DNA of 64,000 bases from Karstenula rhodostoma CBS 690.94 (lineage: Eukaryota > Ascomycota > Dothideomycetes > Pleosporales > Didymosphaeriaceae), in the NCBI GenBank assembly GCA_010093485.1, contig MU001504.1, forward strand, positions 1,434,437 to 1,498,436. The letters are read 5' to 3'. Below the pieces are notes generated by a model. It made no database searches. It saw only the letters and a program-made list of their open reading frames with translations, and had not been told where the DNA came from. This document shows positions 1-12,632 of this stretch, piece after piece; position 1 is the first letter of the stretch; each line of letters opens with the position of its first letter. The translations under genes and the position numbers were made by a program.

Positions 1-1150
1 GGCGTCTGCTATAACGTGATATCACAGGCTGTGCTGCCGCGCTGTTACTTGAAAATCCGGACTCGCAGAGGCATGACATCAAGGCGCGGGACGTTGCTGG
101 GTTAGCGCTGTTCCACCACCCCTGCTAGCCCGGCGCCACAGGAAGCAGCGTCGATCGTCCACCTCGCCTTCGTCGTCCGACATCATGGCAGACGGGAAAA
201 CAATGAGCATCGAGTTTCGCCTGCGCTACTGTATGCGGATCTACTCCTCGACCCTGCGTGTGGCAGTGGGCCGCTGGCCGCTTAAGCGGAGGCTTCTGTC
301 CATCTTCTGGCATTAGCGCACGCGGATAGCGGCTCGCTTTCGCCTTCAATCCTGTTCCTGATGCCCCAGCCTGCGACGCGGGAATTTTCTGAGGTCACTG
401 CCTCCGGATTGGTGCAGGCCATCATCGTAATCGAACAATCGCGATGGGGCTGATGCAGGTACATGTCGCCTCGAGAAGCCCCAATCATGCCAACCGGAAG
501 GTCGAGCCGTGCACGACTAATTCGCTTGACAACAGCAAACACATTGTGCGCGACTAGAGCAACATAAGGTTTTAGAGTGGCCCTGAGTCCTAAGTATATG
601 ATTGGCCAGCTAGTTAGAGTATGTAGAAATCTGCACTGCTTCTCAAGTACAGCTGGTATATGAAAGTATCTGTCATAATCATTATACACCAAGTTAACCA
701 CCATGCGAAGAAATATATCTATCTAATTCAAAGAAATGTACAAGAGAAAGGACATCGAATATAAGAAAACGTGATTAAACTAAAGAAAATAATGCATAGG
801 ATGTGATTATAGCTATGTAGCAGTTAAGAGTAACGAGGGTAGGCTGGTTGGTGCGGGAGCTAGCTCCGGGCGAATTGTGTATCCGCAACTGTCGGAATCT
901 CGGAAGTCCCTGGAAGTACCTCTGTGTCGGTACCAGCCTGTGATGGAGCCGACGTCACCGTTTGACAAGATGAACAGTGCAACATTATACACACTAGAGC
1001 AATGGCCAATTGCGGGATATCAATGCAGAAGCACCACCGGCGCCCGAATGCAGGTACAGAGCCAAACACCAGTAATGCTGCACAAATCAACCGGGGCGCC
1101 TGGCTGATGCCGAGCTGCTTCAACGTCTTCAACGTCTCGTACAACCCCCG
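1..1150. other. Intergenic, no supported gene
   Basis: Only short overlapping open frames on both strands, none with a recognisable domain or convincing splice structure. A 140-codon frame on the minus strand (282-704) and a 94-codon frame at 860-1144 look like chance frames. Positions 705-850 are AT-rich. Confidence 0.5.
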
Positions 1151-2956
1151 TCAAGTACCAACAAGCGACTCGCGCTGCCCAGAGGGCGGGATGCCACTCT
1201 CCACGTCTTGTCCGGACTGGCTCAGTGTCTTCTTGTGCTTCTTGTCTTTCGCATCATCACTCGAGCCAGCGGAGCCGTGACGTAGTTTGTGCCATATCTT
1301 GCGTCTCCAGCTCTTCTCTCGCTTCTCCGCCTCTTGCTTATCATTGTGCGCGGCCATGAGTTGTCGCTCCTTTTCGGCGCTTTTGCTCTTGTCCTTCGAC
1401 TCTTCCATCTTCTTCTCGTACTCTTCTGGATGTCTGCATGTCATTGTCAGCATGCGATGAAACCAGCAGTCAACGTCACTTACACTACTCTGATCTCGGC
1501 GTTATGGGTGTGCTCGACACCATGCTTGACCTTCCTGCGTGTCTTCACGTACATCTCAAGGCCGACCAGGACTGCGTACGACCGCGATATCGAGACGCGA
1601 GACATGTCCACGCCATCGTCTTTCAGAGAATGTACAAAGGCCCGGAAGTTCTTCGTTGGAGGCCGGTAATGGCCCGATAACGGCGACAGTCGACGCAGCT
1701 GGCCGTCCTTGATCTTGATCAGACCCGCCGCAGATATGCGGGCACCATGGAGAAATGAGCTGTGCTGGAAAGCGCCCGATTGTTTGATGCCCACGTACAG
1801 ACGGAACTGGGTGTCGGCCACGAATATCCACGAGTTTGGCTTCACGGAGCCTCTCAACAAGTGATTCAATACGGTCGCCGCAGACACATACTTGATCTTG
1901 GCCAGCCCCTTGGATTGCTTCAAGTCGTGGTTCACGTAATGCTCGCCTTCAACGCCGCTGTGTTCTGCAGAAGACTCGGAGCTTGACGAGTCGATGGAGC
2001 TCCTACGACTGGGACCACTCTCGAGCTTGCCCCCTGGAGCATAAGCAGGGGTGCTATCGTCCTTGGGCACAATGCCATTGACACTGTCCTTGTAATCCAT
2101 GGTCGTGCTTATTCTCTCGCCGTTCTTCGCCCAGCACAGCCGGCCCTCGTCGTTGATCTTCACCAGGTACTGCATTCGTTCTTCCCTCGATAGGTAGCGA
2201 ACTTGCTCCTTTTCGAGACGCTCTCGCGACACGGTCGGATGTTCAAAGTCCTTGCCATGCCCGCTGTCGAGCCAGTAGAAGAAGTTCTCGTGTGTCTCGG
2301 ACTTCTTCCACTGCTCATGGTATGCTCTCAGGTTGGACCCGTAGCGGTGTTTCTGGTCCACCATCTCGAGGAAGTACTGCAGGTCCATCATCTTGGCCGT
2401 CTTCTCGCGCTCCGCCTTCTGCTGTGCCTTTGTGCGGTGGTCATTGCCGTCGTCAAGCTCGTCGACCGGGTCGTCGCCGCCGGCTCGTCTTGCGATCTCG
2501 CCGACGCGCTTCCAGTTCTGGCGAGCGGCGTCGGATGCGGCTCTGGACCGTTGTTCGGGAGTCGTCAGCGTCTCTATCGTGGGCCGTCGGGCGCGCGGGA
2601 TGGGTGTTGTTGCGCTTCTCCATTTCGCTAGTGATGTCAACCTCGTTAGCTCCAGGGTTCGACGACGGCAACGCAGACGGCGGTGGAAACGAACCCTCCT
2701 TCAAGGCCTGTCCCAGTCAGTTGCGCACCGCACGAACGAAGCTTGAGCGTACTTCAGACCAACGTGCCCCGGCGTCCAGCCCCATGCCCTGCAGCTGCCG
2801 CCGCTCTCGATAGCCGCGGTAGCTTTTCTGTATCAGCTGCGCAGCTTGCTCCTGCGCGTTGCTGCCGCCGTGGTGCGCCGGCGACTGCGCTTCGGGCGCG
2901 CTCTGTGCATGGCCATGGCGAGACGCAGGCTGCTCACCAGCCTCGAGGTCCGACAT
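1151..2956 (-). CDS. IQ-motif (calmodulin-binding) protein
   Basis: The first exon (ATG at 2956) carries an IQ motif at about residues 35-55 (AAQLIQKSYRGYRERRQ), the short helix that binds calmodulin in myosins and fungal IQ-domain proteins. The main exon (about 2627 to 1484) is hydrophilic, rich in charged residues, with a serine-rich patch near its middle. It joins the last exon (1433-1151) through a clear 50-bp intron at 1434-1483 (GTAAGT donor, GCTGAC branch, TGCAG acceptor, phase 2). The last exon is lysine/glutamate-rich and probably coiled. The first intron is not resolved: a TAG acceptor at 2628 fits the main exon, but the best donor (near 2740) is ambiguous. A second open frame crosses 2453-2704. 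Role unknown beyond likely calmodulin binding. Confidence 0.75.
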
Positions 2957-3538
2957 GTGAACGAGGGCGATGCTTCATCCCGCAGCCGCTCCAGCAGGTG
3001 GTTTTAATATGCTGCAGCGGCATCCAAGGCGGGGCTACAACCCCTGCAGCGAGCCGTTGCACACGGAAGGCCGGCACAGCCACGCAGCCACACCGACTCC
3101 CCTTCCCCAGCCCGAAGACACTGAGCCACACCGACCCTGTCTTGTACTCAGAGTACCGAACGTATCGAGGAACCTGCACCGCTACATGGAAAATCTCCAG
3201 ACGACACTGCTCGACATGCCATCGCATTCCCAGGCAGCAGCAGAGAAGCACTTTTGGTGTTTTCGTCCTCCCTCACCGACTGGAGTTGCTGACCCACTTC
3301 GCTGCCTGGACGCGACGCCACGCCGCTTCCTCATTCGCCAATTGCCCGTTGTCGCCTGGCTGTTCTGAAGATATAAATCTAAATCCCCATGCCCACACTC
3401 AATCGCAACTGCATTGCAACTCGTCGGTTCCTCCTTCACTCGCGCCCATTGCAGCTGCCGTTTGTATCCATGCAACGTGCTCTTCAATCCTGTCTACAAC
3501 TTGTATACGCTACTATCCGATATATCCTCAGGGGCATC
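2957..3538. other. Divergent intergenic region
   Basis: Between the minus-strand IQ gene and the plus-strand DUF4246 gene, so it probably holds both promoters. Open frames here are short and unsupported. Confidence 0.5.
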
Positions 3539-5469
3539 ATGGCTGCAGTCGAGACCAGAGATGCCACTGGCCTTCCTTTACTCGGCTTGACCGAGCCGCT
3601 GAACAGCATACCTGAAAGCTCGTGGGGATGGCATAACAACGGTCGCCTACGATTTGCCAATGCGATATCCGACTGGTCTGCAACCCCTCTGATGCTGCGT
3701 GAGCGCAACATGATGGGTGTGATGGATCGGCTTACCGACAAGCCTGAATGGGGCCGTAAAGTCTTTGATGAAGACATCGTCGCAAAGTGGAAGAAGGAGG
3801 CCATGGACATGTTCAAGGACGAGCCTCCCGAGATGCAATTCAGCGAGAACATGTGGGATTATGTAAGTGCCCATGTTGGTCTTGTGGAACGAAGCTCATC
3901 ATTCAGTGTCTCGCAGAAATGCGAGAATATGCGAATCAAGAGAAAGAGCTTGGCTTTGTCCCATCGCTGGATGCCTCTGCAACTGTCTTCAAGTCAGACA
4001 CCATCATTCCTGCCCAGCTCAAGGAAGATCTCCGGGCGGCGGCCTCCCCATTGGAGGACGTACCTGAGAGTGCCAAGGACTGGCACCCTGGTTCTGATGA
4101 GAAGGTTCTAGATTTGGTGCATCCGTCCTTATTCCCACTGTTGTATGGCGTCTCCAGGGTGTTGAAGCCCAAATACGGGCACGTGCTCGGCGACACCGCT
4201 GGGCAGTGGGAAGGAAAGGGCGGGACCATGAAGTTAGATGATTGCGAGCAATGGATCGGAAAAGGTGGGGTAATGCCAGTACCCGAGAAGGCTGCAACGG
4301 AGGTGACAAGATGGGCTGGACTGTCCTCCTGGGATAGGTGGCGCGGACACCCGAACGAACAGCACTTCTACTCTGCCAAGTTCCAGTGGCTGCCCTGCGA
4401 GGTTGCGTTCGCAGATGGAGATGCGGTGAGAATCACTAGCTACATCAACAACCTGCAGCCGAAGAAGCACAAAGTACTGTACGAGGTGCTGGAGCGAGTG
4501 ATCGCCAAGACGATCCCAATGTGGGATGCAACACTTGACTCGACGCAGACGTTCTATAGGGTACCACGCATCGACCTCGAGGACGTACCCTGGATCGAGC
4601 CAGAGGGAAAACGACCACGAGGCGGGGACGAGGACACAGATGATGATGACTCCTGGGAACTTGACAACGAATGGAGAGAAGCAAACCGCACACTCGTCCC
4701 TCCAGAACCAGAACCCTACTCGGCACGCGGAAACGGATACGGTATAAGTCACCGTGACACCAACCCTGTTAATCTTCGCCGAGATTTTGCAGATCACGGT
4801 CTTCAGGTCATTGTCAAACTCGCCAACATCCATCTGACTCCCGAAAAGCCATCTTATGAGGGTGGAGCTTGGCACATCGAGGGGCAGCTCAACGAGCACA
4901 TTTGCGCGTCAGCGTTATACTACTACGATAACGACAATACTACCGATTCGTACCTCGCCTTCCGCGAAGCGACGAGTAGTGAGTGGCTTGGAGAAAAGCC
5001 GTATGAGCAAGGCGACCACAGACACTTCGAACTTCTCTATGGCATTGATTCAGACGGCCCGGCAGTCCAGGAACTAGGCTCTGTGCTCACTCGCGAAGGT
5101 CGCCTTCTAACCTTCCCCAACGTTCTGCAGCACCGCGTGAGCCCCTTCTCTCTGGCGGACAAGGCGAGGCCTGGACATCGCAAGATCGTAGCACTGTTCT
5201 TGGTTGATCCGCATACTAGGATCCCGTCCACAGCCAACGTGCCGCCGCAGCAGAAGGAATGGTGGAAGGAAATGGTGCATGAGCTCGACCGGGTGAGCCG
5301 GTTGCCAGTTGAGTTGCAGGAATGGGTGACGGACAGCGCAGGCGATTTCCCGCTTACCCTCGAGGAAGCGAAAAAGATTAGGGTGGAATTGATGAACGAG
5401 CGGAGGCTATTTGTCGCAGATCACGAGACGCGTATTCAGCAGGAGTCCTTCAGTTTCTGCGAACATTGA
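3539..5469 (+). CDS. DUF4246 domain protein, putative Fe(II)/2-oxoglutarate-type oxygenase fold
   Basis: Two exons, 3539-3862 and 3907-5469, with a 44-bp phase-0 intron (GTAAGT...TTCAG), give 628 residues. The sequence matches the large fungal DUF4246 family, whose members are about this size and mostly uncharacterised. A GGAWHIEG block puts H431 and E433 in an HxE arrangement. A distal H517 (NVLQHRVS) and R533 (GHRKIVALFL) follow, as expected for a double-stranded beta-helix oxygenase that binds iron by HxD/E...H and 2-oxoglutarate by Arg. An acidic insert (about residues 350-362) precedes the core. I chose ATG 3539; an in-frame ATG at 3470 would add a short basic leader. Substrate unknown. 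Confidence 0.87.
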
Positions 5470-6289
5470 ACGCTGTGTTGATACGATGTCTCCGTTCTGC
5501 TCTTCACCTTTCGACTGTGGGGGCGCTTCTTGATAGGTTCAATCGCGAGATCCGCCAGATGCCAACTATGATGATGTATGTTCTATGGCTTTTCTGTGAC
5601 TCATTCCACGAACATGGAATACAAGGGCGCTAGGGCGGGTGCCACCAACTATTTGAGCGTTTCGACGACATGGGCGGCGGAATTCCACCGCGCTATGTAC
5701 GGAATTAGTAGTACACGCTCACGCGCTTACTGCTTTGCCCTTCCCTGAGACATGTCCGAGTGCGACTGCATCCGCAACGAACAATCTGTGAGAAAACCGA
5801 CGACGATGCACCTAGGTGAGCAAAGGGCCATGACAAGTCATATAGTATGCCTCGACTTGTACAAAACATCTTTCCATGTCGGATACATCTTTTCTGCTAC
5901 CGCTAGCTTGTGCCGGAACAACAACGTCACCGAGCTTCACCATTGACGCGCTTGCTAAAGCTCTTACAAGTTATAGCGATGGCATATATTACTGTTCTCG
6001 GCTTAGCTCGTACTGTCTGCTGTGGACAGCAGCCAAAGTGCGGCGCGGTGGAGCTCCGCTCTTCTATCTCCTGGAAAGGGCACAAATACAGTATCCATGA
6101 GAAGAACGGTTCATGGAGCACAGCCAAAGGGCGTGAAAGCGATTATAACTATCTTCTCCATTCGACTTATATAAGGTAGTCCTGGGCCAACTTGCACAGT
6201 ACAACAAAACAAACCGCACAGTGTTTAACGGATTGATTCTATACATCGACCATCATCACTTCAAATCAGTCACCACATACTATATCACC
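5470..6289. other. Intergenic region with the flavin oxidoreductase promoter
   Basis: No supported gene. The right part should hold the promoter of the gene starting at 6290. Confidence 0.5.
6167..6176 (+). promoter_or_regulatory. TATA-box-like element upstream of the flavin oxidoreductase
   Basis: TTATATAAGG lies about 115 bp upstream of the ATG at 6290, a reasonable distance for a TATA box plus a short 5' leader. Called from sequence only. Confidence 0.45.
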
Positions 6290-7662
6290 ATGTCTATACA
6301 ACTAAGCAGCCCTCTCAAGACCCCGAGCGGAGTCGTCTTCCAGAACCGCCTGGTCAAGGTACACCCCACCACTCAAAGAACCAACAGTGACAGACATCTG
6401 ATCCCATATACAGGCGGCAATGGCAGAATCCCTAGCAGCCACAGACAACGACCCCAGCAACAAATACATCACCCTCTACGACACCTGGAGCCAGGGAGGC
6501 TGGGGCGCCGTGATAACAGGTAAAGCCCTTGCGAATCCACCATTCCCTGATTCTAACACATCTCCCAGGCGAAATGGAAGTCTCAACAGTTCACATGGGT
6601 CACCCGTACAACATCAACACCAAGCCCTCGCCCTCCCAAACCGTAAAAGATAAATGGACGCGCTGGGCCCTCGCCGCTCAGCAGCACGACACCCCCGCCA
6701 TCGTCCAGCTCGTCCACCCAGGCCGCCAGTCCCCCGTCGGCTGCGGCGAAAAGTCCTTCTTCACAAAGGCCCTCGCGCCCTCCGCGGTCCCCGTCGTCCT
6801 CGGCACCGGCGTGACAGACTGGCTGACAGGCAAGCTCCTCTTCGGGACGCCCCGCGCGATGAGCATCGACGAGATACACGAGGCGGTCGCGCAGTTCGCG
6901 GCCGCCGCGAAACTCTGCCACGAGTCCGGCTTCGCGGGCGTCCAGATCCACGCCGCGCACGGCTTCCTCCTCACGCAGTTCCTCTCCCCGAAGTCAAATA
7001 CCCGCACAGATGCCTACGGCGGGACCCCGGCGAACCGCACGCGCATCGTCCTCGACGTCCTCCGCGCCGTCCGCGCCGTCGTCCCGCCCACGTTCTGCAT
7101 CGGCGTAAAGCTCAACAGCGCCGACGTGGGCGGTCGCGAGAGCCTCGACGAGTCGCTCGCCCAGGTCGGCCTCATCGTTAACGAGGGGATTGACTTCCTC
7201 GAGGTCAGCGGCGGCACCGTTGAGAATCTGCGCATGGCCGCCGGTGATGCGCCTGCCCCTCCCGAGCCGGAAAAATCCGCCCGCACCATGCACAGAGAGG
7301 CCTTCTTCCTCGACTACGCGCGCGCCGTGCGGGCGCGGTATCCTGATGTCCTACTCATGGTGACGGGTGGCTTCCGGAGCCGCGCTGGCATGCGGGAAGC
7401 GCTTGACTCGGGTGCATGTGATTTGATAGGCTTGGCGCGACCGAGTGCGGTGTGGCCTAGGCTACCAAAGGAGGTGCTGCTGAACGAGCAGGTGGAGGAT
7501 GAGTATGCGAGGTGTGATTTGAGGCTTGTGAGGGGGAACTGGTTTGTGAGGAGTTTAGCGCCGAAGATTGTGGGGGTGGGGGTCGATACGCTGTATTATG
7601 CGGGGCAAATTGAGAGGTTGGCGGAGGGCAAGGAGACGAGTGCGCCGCCGGTGGGGGCATAG
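6290..7662 (+). CDS. NADH:flavin oxidoreductase / old yellow enzyme family
   Basis: Three exons, 6290-6358, 6414-6519 and 6569-7662, encode 422 residues. Introns are 55 and 49 bp with good consensus. The protein is a TIM-barrel FMN enzyme of the old yellow enzyme class: NRLVKAAMAE at the first strand, HPGRQSP, the QIHAAHGFLLTQFLSP active-site block, NTRTDAYGG, and the C-terminal phosphate-binding strand VTGGFRSRAGM followed by GLARP. Such enzymes reduce activated C=C bonds with NAD(P)H; the natural substrate cannot be told here. Exon 3 is very GC-rich at third positions compared with its neighbours. It converges on the MFS gene 250 bp downstream. The first junction restores the conserved KAAMAE, which supports the start. 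Confidence 0.92.
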
Positions 7663-7912
7663 GGGTAGTTGGGCGAGGGACGTTAGATTGGGGGTGTTGT
7701 ATGATAGACGACTTCGACTTACAGACGATGGTCGTTGTTGCGAATTTGCTAAGCAGTGAGTGTGGAGGAGATAGACGCGCAGACAGTTCTCAGTTCCCAT
7801 ATCTTGCCTAAATCGAGACATTCGTAACATTTTCCAAGTAATGGTAGTCTATTTCAGATCCAGATGAGTCGTGATAATCGCATTGTCATCAATTCAACGC
7901 GGCCACGTCCCA

Positions 7913-9454
7913 TCAAACCCTCCCCCTCTCCTCATCCTTGCTCTTCCTCCCGTCCCAACTACTTCCCTCACTATCCGTATCCCCCAGCAGCTCATCCCAC
8001 GCGCCCTCGTCCACGCTATCTCTTCCTTCATCCTCCTCTCTGCTACCCCCATCTACTTTAACATTGACAAACAAAACCCATAGTCCCACATCATACGTGA
8101 CCCTGCAAATCCCCGTCGCCACAAACGCCGCGAAGAATTTGTCGTTACCAGCCAATACCCCGGTAACTGATGGGCCCACGCTCATCGCGAATGTGCGTAC
8201 CATATGCGTGATGCCCATGACACCTGTTCGTTCCTCGGGTCTCACAACTGCAGCGATGAACGCCGCGCGGGGCGCTTGGTCCATGCTATTCAGCGCCGCA
8301 CGGAACAGCAGCAGCCCGACGGTCCAGCCCACGGAGCTTGGGAGCGGGATGAATGCGCTGGCAATAGACGAGGGCAGATGCGTGAAGACCATCGTGTTGA
8401 TGAGGCCGATGTGTTTGGATAGGGGTCCCGCAAAGATGGAAGATACGGCGCAGAGGAACATTGAAGCGGACGTGATGTCGCCGAGGGTGGCCTTGGAGAG
8501 GTGGAATTTCTGGTCGACGTAGTAGTTCATTAGAGAGTAGGGCGTCATGCCGTCGGCGAGGGAGTCGATGGCGAGGAGAGGCCAGAGCTTGTACATGATG
8601 CTTCTTGTCTGCTTGGAGATCTGCGAGAAGTAGGACGCCTTTTCCTTGCTCGTCACGCGGATGGTAGGTCTTTGCGACTCGGAGGAGTGCGATTGGCCGT
8701 CGGTGGTAGGCGTCATGGCCTCGAGCAGGACCTCCTCTTCTTCGCCGTCGCTGCGGGAGATACCGCGCCCGTGCTCCTGCATCTCCTTGCTCTTTTCACC
8801 AGCAGCCTCGCATCGCTTGCTCAGTCCCAGGCACAATGCGCACCCCATAACACCGAACGCAGCGTACATCCAGAATAGGATGTGGTACGCCTTCTTCACG
8901 TCGCCGCTGCTCTTCTCAACCCACGACACCAACCGACCAGCGACCTCCGACCCCACCGCCCCCGCCATCGTCGTAGCAGTAACATACCACGCCAGAACAT
9001 CGCTCCTCGTCCGCTCGTCAGTCAACCCACTCAAAGTGCTCTCTTCCACCGCTCTGAATGGCCCAGCATCCCCGCCCGTAACGCTGATCACGCCAAACAC
9101 TGCTGCGCCTAGCAACACCCAGAAGTTCTCCGACATGGCGAACGCAGTGCCTGACAGCACCATCATCGCAGATCCAAAGAGCAAGATCTTGCGACGCCCA
9201 AGTTTGTCCGCCACTAGCGTGAGGATGAGCGAGAGCACAACATCGCCCAGCAGGGTCAACGTCATAAACAAGCCGATGCGAGAGTCGGGGAAGTTGAGAG
9301 AGGCGAAGAACAGCGCGAGGATGAGAGAGGGGATGCCGGCAGAGAACATGCGCAGACTGCGGAGCGTGATGATGAGGTAGGCATCGGTGCCTGTTGCGTG
9401 GAGAGAGTGCACACCGAGGAAACGCGCGAAGCGCGAGAGTATCGATGGAGCCAT
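7913..9454 (-). CDS. Major facilitator superfamily transporter
   Basis: Single exon, 513 residues. About twelve hydrophobic segments fall in two halves separated by a long hydrophilic loop (about residues 215-290, acidic and serine-rich). The loop after TM2 has the MFS signature-like ADKLGRRK (about residue 82). A DQAPRAAFIAAVV segment in the second half matches the equivalent site of a fungal MFS subgroup. The C terminus is a highly acidic cytosolic tail. No substrate can be assigned. Its 5' end faces the 3' end of the FAN1 gene across 506 bp. Confidence 0.88.
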   Translation of the reverse strand: MAPSILSRFARFLGVHSLHATGTDAYLIITLRSLRMFSAGIPSLILALFFASLNFPDSRIGLFMTLTLLGDVVLSLILTLVADKLGRRKILLFGSAMMVLSGTAFAMSENFWVLLGAAVFGVISVTGGDAGPFRAVEESTLSGLTDERTRSDVLAWYVTATTMAGAVGSEVAGRLVSWVEKSSGDVKKAYHILFWMYAAFGVMGCALCLGLSKRCEAAGEKSKEMQEHGRGISRSDGEEEEVLLEAMTPTTDGQSHSSESQRPTIRVTSKEKASYFSQISKQTRSIMYKLWPLLAIDSLADGMTPYSLMNYYVDQKFHLSKATLGDITSASMFLCAVSSIFAGPLSKHIGLINTMVFTHLPSSIASAFIPLPSSVGWTVGLLLFRAALNSMDQAPRAAFIAAVVRPEERTGVMGITHMVRTFAMSVGPSVTGVLAGNDKFFAAFVATGICRVTYDVGLWVLFVNVKVDGGSREEDEGRDSVDEGAWDELLGDTDSEGSSWDGRKSKDEERGRV

Positions 9455-9960
9455 TGTGCCTCTGGTGCGTTACTTTGGTGGGATACTTCACGTAAACGTT
9501 GGTCCAGCAAGTAGAAAGAAGGCCCGCTCGACGGGCACGTCAACGCTATCTCATGCGCAACAAAGTGTAGAGGAAGGGAAGAAAAGAGAAGAACGAACGG
9601 TAAGAAGAATCGCGAATCGCCATCTGCGAGGCCGGCCGCGGCTGCCGTTCAAGGCTCGACTACTGCATCTGCTAACCTCTATTCTGACCGCTCTGTTGGC
9701 AGCGCTGTCCAACTGCAGGGCATGTGAGGCGAAAGCGTTAACCCCGAGCCGAGCGTCTTTTTCCGGGGATGAAATTGGTCGCGTGCGAGGTCGGAGACAT
9801 TTTCAAATCCGAAATACCCCACAGTCGGATTGCGTCATGCGGTAGATATATTGAACATAGGGACTGACAACGTTGACTAAAAGTAATACTGTACACAGTA
9901 GTTTCAAGTACGAATAGGGTATCATGTGTATACTCAAAGATCCAAGGCAAAGATATTGTC
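9455..9960. other. Intergenic between FAN1 3' end and MFS 5' end
   Basis: Probably the MFS promoter and the FAN1 3' UTR. No gene seen. Confidence 0.5.
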
Positions 9961-12632
9961 TCAAACAGCGCGTACCTCCTTAGCAACAGCAGCGCACAGC
10001 TCAACCTGCACACCAGCCCCGGACAACACATGTATCCAAAGCCTCTGCGTGTCGCTCAAGCGATCATTCTCGCTTTTGACTTCCGCAAACTTGACCTCAC
10101 CTTTCTTTGCTTCGCCATTGCCTTCATCAGCTATTTTCCAAAGAAAGAGATCAGGCACGCCGCCTCCTCGTTGGCCATACTCCTGTGCCATGACCTTGCA
10201 CACTGTCGCTAATGCTTCGCCATCGAAACATTCAGCAATTTCGATCAGGTCTGCAATGTTATATGTCCAGTCGAGACCTACGATGCAAGTCCGACGCTCG
10301 TGATGCGCATCATGAACGCCTTTAATTATGGCTGGTGCATCGCCATTTGATATCCGGTTCAGTCGTGCGTTGATCTCGCTGATGCGGGACGGATAAAACG
10401 CGTCGGTGTGTAGATCTAGCGGGCATGTTTGGTATGCCGTCTGGAAAACGTTGGGTATGTAAGTGAACATGATGTCGGAGAAGAGATATGCAAATAATGT
10501 GCGCACGATGCCTCCCTCGCTGTGAAATCCCTTCCATCCTTCATTGCGGTAATGCGAAAGACACATGGCCTCCACACTGCATTCGCCGCCTTCTCGCGGA
10601 TCGACCCATATTGTCTTCGCTCCGCGTCTCCCAGAATTATTAAGAGTCGAGCTGTCACTCCGTCTCAGGCGCGGAACTTGACACTCAATGCGGATTCCTT
10701 CGAACGTTACCACTTTAGGCTTTGTAAGGCGCACATGGGAAAAGTCATGCTGCGCTCGCTTGACCGTCTTGAGGCTTTTCTCAAGCTTCGTGATTCGCTT
10801 CTGCAGATCGTAATGATATATGATGTGCACGAGGTTATCCTGCAATCCTGTTTCGCAAGTCTGGAGTGCAATGTGCTTCCAGTGCTTCTTCTGCGCATCA
10901 TCGCTGCGACCTTCCGCATCTGTGAGTGCGCCCATGTAGTGCTCCTCCAGTAATGCCTTTCGCTGGTACCACGCTCCGCGCCGAGAATGGTGAAAGAGGC
11001 GTTGCTGTAAAAGCTCTGTGATCAACTCGTGTTCACGCTTGTGTTCCTTTCGCCGAGCGAATACCGTCGTGGCTTTGTGAACGATACGCGTGTATATCCA
11101 TGCAGGTGAAAGTCGACGCAGATAAGCACCTTCACCACTGTGATATATGCTGTCCTCTCTGTGTTGTTCTTCTCGCAAAAGAACCTTCCAGCGTGGGTAG
11201 ACCTCCTCGAAGATATCAATGATCTCCTGATAGCCCGCCTCAGAGACTCGGCCATTGAACTCTAATATATTGTCGACGCGGAACTGCGTACGTATCGATG
11301 CCTCAAATTCAAGTAGTGACGAGCGTGACGAGAAAATGTTTGCAGAGCGGGAGACGATGTACTCGGGGAAGTTGCGCCGTGCGATCTTTGCTAGGATGAT
11401 CGTAGTCAACGATTTCTCCGTCCACTCAGTAGAGCGGTAGAAGACCAGATGGACACGCTCGAAGAGCTTGAGTGGCGCAAGTGAAAGTCGAATGCAGGGA
11501 CCCGTCTCGTTCATGATCTTGCGGGTGAAGTGTGCGTCACGATTCGCATCGGACGATAGATCCTCCAAAGGTTCGCTGTCTGGCGTTTCCAACCCAGACG
11601 TGGATGATCGCCGCGAGCTTTCTGTGTCCGAACGCTTCAAGCCGACAAAGCCCAAACCGACTTGGCGCCGGCTTGTCCGTCGCAGAGCGTTGACCAGCTC
11701 CCTCTTATTTTTGCCTTGGACCTTCGCTTCTTTCGCAAGTACTTTGAGCTCGTCCAACTTCAATAGCGATGACGCCTGCTCAAGTGTTGTGATCTCATCC
11801 TCGGAACGATCCGCGAAGGTGAATGAAGATGCCAGCGTTGTGCCTGCCGGCGCTTCCTGCTCGCCAGGATGTTCTTCCGCCAGTGAGGAGGTTGCTGGGA
11901 GATCGGACGTGCGCTGCAGTGTTTCGATTGCAGCATCGAGATTCGAAATGTCGCTGTGGTAGCCGATGTTCTTTATGCGATGCCATGCCGACGTTTTGCG
12001 TAGGAAGAAGCGCACATATCTAGATGGTGAGTCCTTAGCAATAGTCGCATTGCATGTTCTTGGCATAGGGAGTCATACAGATACTGGGCTTCGTAGTCCA
12101 GAGCTCGCCAAACTTTGAATACTTCGGTCTCAGCTTCATCGAATAGATGGTTCTCCTCGTCGAGCACAGTGTCCAAGGCCAGATTGAAGGCATCGACGTA
12201 TATGGAGCTCTTTCCCCTGACCCAGTTTTGATCTTTCAGTCTCTCCTCTGTCTTCTCCTTCGTTTCGCCTTGCGATGCCTTGAAAGCCTCGTATTCCTCG
12301 ATCGCCTCTTCATCGCTCTTGATAGGCGGCAATGCGCTCTCTAGATCCGTCTTCTGCGGCTCGCTGGCTTCTTCTATCGGTACATCTTCGTCTTCGGCAT
12401 CTGAGTCCGGTACCGCGTGGTTTGCAAACTTTGCAGCCTTGCGTGGGCTTCGCCTTTTCGAGGGAGATTCGTCGAGTTTCTGCTTCTTCGTCGGCGGTTC
12501 CTTGACGTCATCGAGTCTCGTGGGCTTTGATTGTTTGATAAAGCGTGTGATCATTTGGTTGTGCTTCGAGGGGCTGCGTGGGTTGAGTGCCATTGTCGCA
12601 GTCGTGGTTGCAGCCCCGCGATGGCAATGCAA
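9961..12632 (-). CDS. FAN1: FAN1-type structure-specific nuclease (VRR-NUC domain)
   Basis: Two exons, 12632-12079 and 12019-9961, give 870 residues; the 59-bp intron (GTATGA donor, TAG acceptor) restores the conserved DYEAQYLYVRFFLRKT block. FAN1 nucleases cleave branched and crosslinked DNA in interstrand crosslink repair, in the nucleus. The N terminus is basic with KKQK and KRR patches that could act as nuclear signals. A SAP-like DNA-binding segment lies near residues 280-320. The C-terminal VRR-NUC domain has a PD-(D/E)xK site: P807-D808, then E831-V-K833. No N-terminal UBZ zinc finger is seen, as in other fungal FAN1 proteins. A second in-frame ATG 13 codons downstream is an equally possible start. 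Confidence 0.92.
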
